A stretch of 64,000 nucleotides of DNA from Anas platyrhynchos (taxonomy: Eukaryota; Chordata; Aves; Anseriformes; Anatidae). How positions within the stretch are numbered: the stretch's first letter is position 1; the number at the start of each line of letters is the position of its first letter. The notes under the pieces are model-generated. The model was not told the DNA's origin and did not search any database. It saw only the letters and a list, made by a program, of their open reading frames with translations. A program made the position numbers and the translations under genes. The stretch spans positions 20,472,001-20,536,000 of the forward strand of contig NC_092592.1 in NCBI RefSeq assembly GCF_047663525.1, read 5' to 3'. Shown here one piece after another: positions 53,001 through 62,000 of this stretch.

Positions 53001-56000
53001 AGCAACAGGAATATTTTCTACTGTTTGTGCAGGCACAGTTCAATTCTTGAAGGAAAGATTCAACTCTGAATTCCTTTAATACAGAGATGCAATCACTTAT
53101 ATCTTAAAACTTTTTGAAGTGTTCGTGATTTTAACCAACTTTTTCTTTTTTACTTCATTTATCCACCTTACAACACAAGTATAATCAAGTCTCTTATTTT
53201 GGAGATGCCAAGTTTTGGATAAAACTTTTGCAGCCTACAGAAATTAAGTCCCATGCAGAGACCGAGCAAATGGTCAGACTTGAGACATTATGCTTACATT
53301 CTCCATCCAGTTAAGCATTGTTGATGCAATGAAGCATAGCCTTCAAGGTTTAAAACAAAAAGTATCTAAGATGCATGCACAGACTCCCAAATTGGATTAA
53401 ATATATAAATGTTACATTCAATATACACAAAATGAATCTATTGTTACTTATATTGGTACTTATAGCACTGCCAGTTACAGTATTTGGAAAGACTTTGGGT
53501 ACCAAAGAACACAGACCAGAGAAATTCTGCAGTAGAAGTCTCATTCAATAACACCAAGAAATAGATCTGCAAGAAATTGGAGCCAACGTGATAGCACAGA
53601 AGTATTTGCCAAAGGTATTTAAAACAAGGCAGTAAACAGACAGACGTAATAATTAACTTATTAGAGAAGAACTTTGAGTTCTTGAGTACTTGCTCCTCCT
53701 TTCCAATTGCTGAGGGTTTAGAAGTATTCAACGTGACAGAAAAAAATTGTGTTGTCAGAACTGATAATTGCAGAATATTAATTCCAGTAAATATACTTTT
53801 AATCACTCATATGCAGAAAGCTTAGTTTAACTCTATAAAACATAATCAGTTATTTCAGAAGCATGCATCTGCTGCAAGCACCTTCCTTAAGGGGAGTTGT
53901 AAACTTTGTAAATTGAAAAGCAAACAGGAGCAGGCAGCCTTGCAGGGCATTAGAAGCAACGATGAGAAAGCCACTCAGTTGCTGGCGACAGCAGACTTCC
54001 AGTTCTTCTAACTCAAAAATCAAGTTTTACGGGTTCATTTTTTTTTAAAAGCAACTAAATGCGTTTTCAATTGCTCACCTTTAAATTTGATGTCAAGACC
54101 ACTAAATTCCAATTCAACTCCTTGAAGTGCTTCTCCTAATGTTTCATGGTAATGGCTGATGCTTTTTTTTGATCCCACACAGAAAGGGAGAGAGAAGTAC
54201 TTGTATGTTTCTTGGCGATTGTGGTAGGGTCCAACTGTATTCATCCATAGAACAACTTCCTCTTTATCTTGATACTGAAAAATAAAGTTATTGAGTTAGA
54301 TGAGAAGCCCAGCAGCAATAAAGATATTCTAAAATCTCATTCGTGTAACTATCAAAGCAGGACACTCGATCACAAGCAATGGTTTCATTTAAAGACAGCC
54401 TGGTGATTTTTTTTTGGGGGGGGGGGGGGGGGGGGAGGGGGTGACAGAAGTGATAGAACAAGATTTTCAGCCGGCTTTCCTCTAAAATATTTAGCTGAGA
54501 GACTACCCCTAAAGTATCAGAAGAGGGGAATTCATAACACAAATTTGAAAGAGAAGCAGAAGATGCAGTGAGACGAAGTGGAGAAAAGCAGAAGCCTCAA
54601 ACATAAATAAACTTTTTATAAGTTTTGGGGCAACATTCATCAGTCAAATGCAAAACTCTATGCATTTCCACTGAGACACAGGAAGTATCAAATGATTTGT
54701 TAAACAAAATATTAGCAAGCAAATCAGGCAATCTACCCACTGTGACAAGTATACTTTATTTTCCTAAAATGCAACTCCTTTTCATTTCTGTGCTGGCAGG
54801 AATTACATTCAAAACTCCCAGAAGCACGCAACGCCTTACAGGAAGCTCTAAAACTCAACTGTGGCATACCTACAGTAGCCAAGAAACAAAACGGTCAGAC
54901 AGAGGGACTGTATCTTGATACATTTCCAGCATGCTCACAGTGAAAAACCAGACCAGCCAGGCATCTGGTGGTTGCCATGAAATTCTTTGTGGGAACAACC
55001 ACCCTTAACTTTCCACAGCTTCTGTCAGCCAGTAAAACATTCCTTGGCTAGGAGCCAGTTTGTTTTTTTTTTTTTTCCAATGTAAGACCTTGAAAACAGT
55101 CCTTAAATCCATTCCTCTATCAATATTCCAATACTGCCTGAATCCAAGAGAACGAAGTGATTTGCAATCACTACTTGCACTACATCTGACTGCATGTGAA
55201 CGAGGTGCCAGGTTTGCCAAATATTACAAAGCCTCAGCCAACACAACTCCTTCACCTACTGTAAGTTCAACAGATGAGGAGGCAGTGACCTAACTGCTCA
55301 GGCAGAAAGGAAATACTTGTAGCTGTACACACCTCCAAACACGCTCACCATACAGATCCCGATTATTTTTAAGTACAGAAGAATAAAGTACTATTTTAAG
55401 ACCAATTTACAAATGCCAAACACACTGGAGAAGAAAAGAAAGTCAACTGTTAACTAGCCTTAACTATTTCACAAATCGCAATTGAAACACTCAAGGCAGC
55501 TCTCCATTTCGCCCTAACAAATGAGTGAAGGTTCTTCACCTCCACTTATTCTGAATAACCACTGTCATACCAACAGGTTAACCCAGAAATAATTAGCTGC
55601 TCTTGGGATGCAATAAGTTCTTCAGATGAAGTGTTTAAAAGCTGCAGTCAAAGATTTATACAAGCATATTTTGTGAAATAATTTTATTCTTTTAAACAGA
55701 TGTCTCCTCAATTACAAGCCTCATCTTTCTTCACAAAGATGCACTGTCTCATGTGAGTGATCACGAAGAAATTTTCAAGACCTTCCTAATTTCATTCTGA
55801 GCAGCAGCCGAGGTAAAGCACTCATCAAACCCAGCCGTGAAAGGCACGCACATGCTGCGGAGCAATTCTGAAGGGTAAAGAACATCAGTAAGGGAGAACA
55901 GAAAAAGTAAAGAGCACAGCAAGAGAGAGTAGACATTCCTCCTCTTTGCCAGCAACCAGAAGGGTTATACTAGTGCAGCTCATTTGTCCAACTTCCAGCA

Positions 56001-59000
56001 GAGGCTGGGAGACAAGGAAAAAAGGAAATTTAGTTCCAGCCCCCTCAGCAGCAGATAGTGGAATTGGCACCACGGTACTGCCATTAGCTCTTGCCAGTGC
56101 AGCAAGGGACAAGTTGGTCCATACCTCTACCTCTTTCCTGTTGTTCTGCTTAGACATCTTTTGCTTCTCCCTCTGGCAGCTGCAGAACATATTTACAGCC
56201 CTTTCTCAAAATAGTCCTAGCTTGTCAAGCCCCCAGTCTAGCATTATTCCTTGTAATGCAACAGCTTATGTCCAAAGTGAGCTATGTCTCTGCACATCCC
56301 TCAGTAAGGGAATGTGACAGCATTCGTAGCTCAGTGAGTTCATCTGTGACAGCGCCTGGAAGAAGACGACGCTGACCGCTGTTTTACTCAGCTGCTTGCT
56401 TCTGGGTTGCTTCAGAGTGAGTTGGGAACCCTCCATCCCAGCACAGCTCAAGAGGAAGTTGTGCAGGACAGCTACACCAAAGAACAAGACACGTCAGCCT
56501 TCCCAGGCTGTACCTCACTGACATCAGCTACAGCAATTCACAGTCCCTCGGATGCCCCCACTGCCCTTCCAAACCAAAAGGGTTCCAGTAAGAAAGACAA
56601 GCCTAAGTGACTTCAGTCTGAATTTCGGGGGTGGCGGCTAGTAGAAAAATCAAATGGATTTTCTGTTCTCTGTATTTGCTGGATTATGCTCAATTATAAG
56701 GATGAGCTTTCAGGTTTAAATGCGCCTTCCTGTTAGCCATCTGTGACCTCATTTAAACAAAATATGCAAAGGACAGCTAGCAGTGTCTAGTACGGCACGT
56801 CTTCCACCCCGGCAGCTGAAGTGCCCAGTTATAGGCAGTGAGCTTCCCTCTAAAGAAAAACATAGAAGTGATCGGAGACACATGAAAGGAAACATCTCTG
56901 CCATTTCAAGGAAGTCCACACCTTGGGCAGCCACAACATCGCACCTTCAAATGTCTAATGAAGCCTATCTTCGTCCTGCAGCCCAAAGAACAGAGATAAT
57001 AATGGCAGACCGCTGAATTATCTTCTGGAGCTCGGTTGCTTTCCCACATCAGAAATTTGTCCATCCATTTTTCTCTGCAATGTGTATTGCCAACCTTCCT
57101 GAACCAAGTTCTTCTTTTACTTCATGGTTTCCTGTTGTATAAAACACATCTTCCCTTGGCTGCAGAAGCCCTGGCAGTCAAGGGACAGGCAGTCACAAAG
57201 TCCCAGTGAAGCCTATTATCACTTTCTCACTCTTTAAATAGCAGAAGATGCAAGAGGATGTATCCGTGGCTAGTTCTACAAACCCTTTTTTTTTTTTTTT
57301 TTTTTTTTTAAGTGGTAATGTTATTTGCTGGCAGGAAACAGGCCTGCCAGAGTTCAAGGGTTTTTTTTTTTTTTGCATTTTACCTTTACAATGTCAAAGT
57401 GCCTACAAGAAGTAATAGCGGCAAAGCACTTACAGGGAAGCAAGTCTTATTTGGACGATAGAATCTTCTAGTACTGTTCTGTCACCGCTATACGACGACT
57501 CCTCGGGTTGGAGAAGCACCATCTTTCATCTTGGCAGAAAATACATACTGAAATAACTGTTCTCGTTTCACCAGAAACCTGCCAGCCAGACACACTAGAC
57601 AAAATGATCAAACAGAACCCTGAAATTTTCCTTTTTCTGTTCCGATATTGGCCAATGAACAACTGTTTGGCTGTTCCCTCTGAGCTTTGAGCACAGGAGA
57701 GCAAATCAAAATCCTATAACCTTCTGTTAACCCTAACAGACAAGTCAGCAATAGTGCATAGTCCATACCAGTAAGATAGGATGAAGAGTCTAATGATATT
57801 TTCTTAACAATTGTTATACAGCAACATAAAACCTGCGTAACCAACTGCAAGTGTGATAGATGCCTTCTCTTCTGTTACACAACCAGCGAGGAAATACTGC
57901 AATTCACTGAGATTCCTCCAAGCCCCAGAAGACAAGCAAGCAGTATCAGGAACTCCCTATCAATACAGGCACAGAACGAACAAAAGAGGAAGTCTTTTTC
58001 TCGCACAATGTGCGAGAACACCCACGTCAAGTGTCCAACAAGTTAAATTCACCAAAACTAGGCGTCTTCTTAGGAGACTTAAATGGAAACTTCTTGCCCC
58101 CGTTACAAATACAGCAAGTGCTTTTAAGTCACTGCTTGATCCGTCATTGCTACAGGTCCTTTAAAAGAGAAATAAACATTCTGACAGCCAGGTGGTGGAG
58201 GACCAACCTGCGCCTCAAGCATAACCGTGTACCAGCTACAACCACCACCACAGCTGCGGACCCATCTTCCAGGGCAGCATGGGATGGTCCTGCCTGCGCA
58301 GAGATCTTGTACATGTGCAGGCCACAACTGCCCCGAGCCCATCCCACCTGCACCAAGGCAGCACGCTGACATTCCAGTCCCCTGCTGAATATTCAACAGG
58401 CGTGAAGCCGGCACACTCTGCACTCAAGCACCGACTCCCATTAATTGAGAGCACAACTACTGAACGCTCAGGTCTGCGTGCCACCTCGAAGCTTACTGCA
58501 AAGACAACTTCCATGCACCTGTATGGTTTTACAGCCATTCAAACATGGCAATGCTGAGACCACCTTCAGCACAGGACACATTTCTTTCTCGTTACCCAGC
58601 AGGGCACTCGCGATCTGGAACACAATTTCTTGTTCTCTTTGCACAACTGTAGAAATTAGCAGAGAAGCCCTAGAAATAAACAATTTACCCCATAAAACAA
58701 TTAAGTCAGTAAATGAAAGGCTGCATAAAACAGTATAAGACTAGTAGGTTATCGATCTTTTTAAAGCATTAGAAACACTTTACAAAAACTGCTGGAGGCA
58801 CAAAGAGGATTACAATTACCAAAACTTATGTGATGATTCAGCAGAATGATTCCAAAGCAAGACTGTTCCCTTCAGATACACTGCAATTTTACTCCTTTTC
58901 TCAGGTTAAAGTTTGGAGTGAGGTTTCCCAGAAAGCAGTGCCTGAAATACTAGCACTTATTTCAGGGAAAAAAGGACCAACATTATCTGCTACTGGCAGA

Positions 59001-62000
59001 GCAAACCTGCAGAGCAAAAAGCAGGGCAGGAAATAATAGAGGCAGCAAGTAAGACTCAATCAGCGACTAATATCCTGGGCTTCTAGCACCCAGTACCTTG
59101 GATATTCTGTCAGGCATTGTCATAATGTGCAACTGCAGCTCGTATCCACAGTCAATTAAGCTGTGGATTTCAGCCTTGTGCTCTCCTTCAGATGGAACAA
59201 GTTATTTCTAGCAACATCTTCATGTTTCCTTCTGACTTTTAGGGCTCACCAAAGCGTGGCTACAATGGTACAGCAGCACAGCCCGAGCTCCTGTACAAGC
59301 AGTCCTTTCACTGCTACCTTTCCTAGACACATGGGGCTGCTCGGGCACACCTCGTCCTGCCTCTGTGACACTCCTTCCACCTCTTCAAAATGGAACCGCA
59401 AGAGCTTCAAAAAGGAACCAGGCTGCTCTGCCTGTCTACATGCAGCTTTGTTTGCAAAGACGTACTTTACCTGCATGGAAGTGTTTCCTACAGCATTTCT
59501 CCAACAGACAGTTTACAGACACTGTACAAATTTTGTAACTTTGTGTGTTAATTTTAAAGAAGATTTACAGTCTCAGGGCTTTAATGTAACTCTATCAGGT
59601 TGAAAGTTCAAGAAAAATACTGTTCTCAGTCATTACAAATTAAGCCTGTGCTGAATATCAAAAGGCTATCTTGTATTTATTTTTCACTATTTGTCATTTA
59701 TTTCCATGCCTACAAAGCATTAATAACTAAATTGCAGCAATATTGACATGCTACCTACTCCCTAGACCATTCCAGCAAAACAAAAGCCTTCAGGTATTGC
59801 AGAGTGTTCTTATAGTTTATCATCAACTCCACCACGTCTGGTAACAGAAGCCATGAAAGCAAGGAGCACGCAGAAGCCAACAATCCTAAACCAACAACCC
59901 TGCCCCGGCAGGATCAGATGGCAGTGTGATAAGGCCACGACAGCTCATCGCTACTCTCGCTTCCACAAGCGCACAGCCAAGAGTCAACAAATGGAACAAT
60001 TATCAGGATACAGGCAAAAAGCAGTTCTCCTCAATGTCTTCAAAAATGACTTGGATGTAGGCCTAGAAGGTGTTCTGAGTATGTTTGCAGATGACACTAA
60101 ACTGGGAGGAGCTGTTGACTCCCCTGAGGACAAAGAGGCCTTGCAGAGAAATCCTGACAGACCAAAGGGCTGGGATATCACCGACTGTATGAAGCTCAAC
60201 AAAAGCAAGCGCTGGATTCTGCACCTGGGACGAGACAACCCTGGCTGTATGTAGAGACTGGGGGATGAGAGGCTGGAGAGCAGCCCCACAGAGAGGGATC
60301 TGGCGGTTCTCATCAACAGCAAGCTGAACAGGAGTCACCACTGTGCCCTGGCAACCAGAAGGGCCAGCTGTACGTGGGGTGCTGAGCTCTGCTCTCTGGG
60401 GACAGCGACAGGACCCGAGGGAATGGCATGGAGCTGGGACAGGGGAGGGTCAGGCTGGGGGTTAGGGAAAGGTTCTACACACAGAGGTGGTCAGGCACTG
60501 GGACAGCCTCCTCAAGGAAGTGGTTATGGCACGGAGCCAAGCAGTGTTTGGACAACACTCTTGGATAGTTTGTTTTTGGGGTGGTGCTATGTGGAGCCAG
60601 GAGTTGGACTCTGTGATCCTTGCGGGTCCCTCCCAACTCAGGATATTCCGTGATATTCTCTGACGTGACACACTCCAAAGCGCAAATACAAGTTGAAGAA
60701 TCAGCAGGCAAGTTTTCAGCTTCTGATAAATTGTTCTGTGATGGTCTGAAGTTATGCTGATATCTTTTGATAACAAAGATTTTAAAAGCTGTGTCAAACC
60801 TCGATTTCCTCTTTACTTACTATGGATTTTAAGCAGCCATATCTTTATCATATAATTGTATTTACACTACTCTTTCTCTAAAGAAATGTGTACATTGCTT
60901 TTAAAGACATATATATAAAAATAAAGCATGCTTTTTCATAGTTTTAGTTATTGATCCAGTATGGCTGTGCGCACCCAATAACTGCAGAAACACCACCACT
61001 ACTTATTTTTAAGTAGTAGCAGGACGCTAAGTCCTAGAGCTTAACGTGGAGTCCTCTATTGCACAACCACCTTTTAGAATATTTACTTCTGCAGCCCTAC
61101 AGTTATAAAATAAAGGATGCAGATAAAACATTAATAGCCAATTGGAGTATCATATACAGAAACACATTATAGCTGATAAATTATTATAGGAGCAGTAAAG
61201 GAACTAAAAATTAACCTGCTAACACAGAGCATCGAGCACTTAAGGTAGTACTTCCAATTAAGCACGCTGCAGATAGGTAAAACACTGCACATCTGCAGGG
61301 GAAATTAAAAACTGGGGCAAGATACAACGACACCTCTTGACCCCCACACAGCCAGGTGCTCGGGAGCCGCACATGGAAAGATTAACAGGGAATCAGCAAC
61401 CTGTAACGCTGCACACCGCGGGCATGTGGACTGGATCCTTAAGTCAGTGTGCTGATTCAGACTTAGTAACTTTCACTACTATTTCCCCTCCACTTCCCAA
61501 AGAGCAAGCAGAGCCTCCAAAACATAACCAAGCACTTCGATTACACAAAGATACCTCTTCCAAGCACAGTCAGTTTCAAACCTGAAAATCCACGGACGTG
61601 CAGTATCCAAAGAACGCTTCCTCTGGTTTCAATATCTAGAAATGCGTGTGCTAACAGAACACCTCTTTGTGCTTCATTTACACAATTAATGCTTCCACAC
61701 CAATCTCCGCAGAGTATTAAAGTTTCATAGCGACTGCCCGACCACAGCCTTCCAAAAAAAGCTAACCGTCCTCTTCCACCAGCTATTTCTGACCCCTCAT
61801 GTGACGTTACTAAACTGGACATCACGCGAACAAGAACGCTAACCCGAGACAGAGCTACGATCTTAGGGATTTCAGTAATTTAGATGAAAAAATGACTGAT
61901 TTTAGGAAGGAATCTGTAAGCTCCATTCTGAGCCGTTTAGGTGGTTACTCAGAAGAGCTAAGGCTGCTAAAAGAAACCACTTTAGAAGAGACATCTGGAA

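Larger units (their letters stand above)
47624..54078 (-). other. TM9SF3 intron 2
   Basis: This 6,455-nt GT-AG intron is AT-rich. It holds one CR1 fragment (50.34-50.63 kb) and an AAAT microsatellite (49.22 kb). Several 60-100-codon frames are present, but none looks coding. Confidence 0.9.

Noticed and set aside
59163-59603. 146-codon plus-strand ORF in TM9SF3 intron 1
   Set aside because: No recognisable family, no supporting splice or poly(A) signals; length is within chance for the window.
59853-60254. 133-codon plus-strand ORF as an independent gene
   Set aside because: Its second half is CR1 reverse transcriptase; the first half is unrelated flanking sequence.
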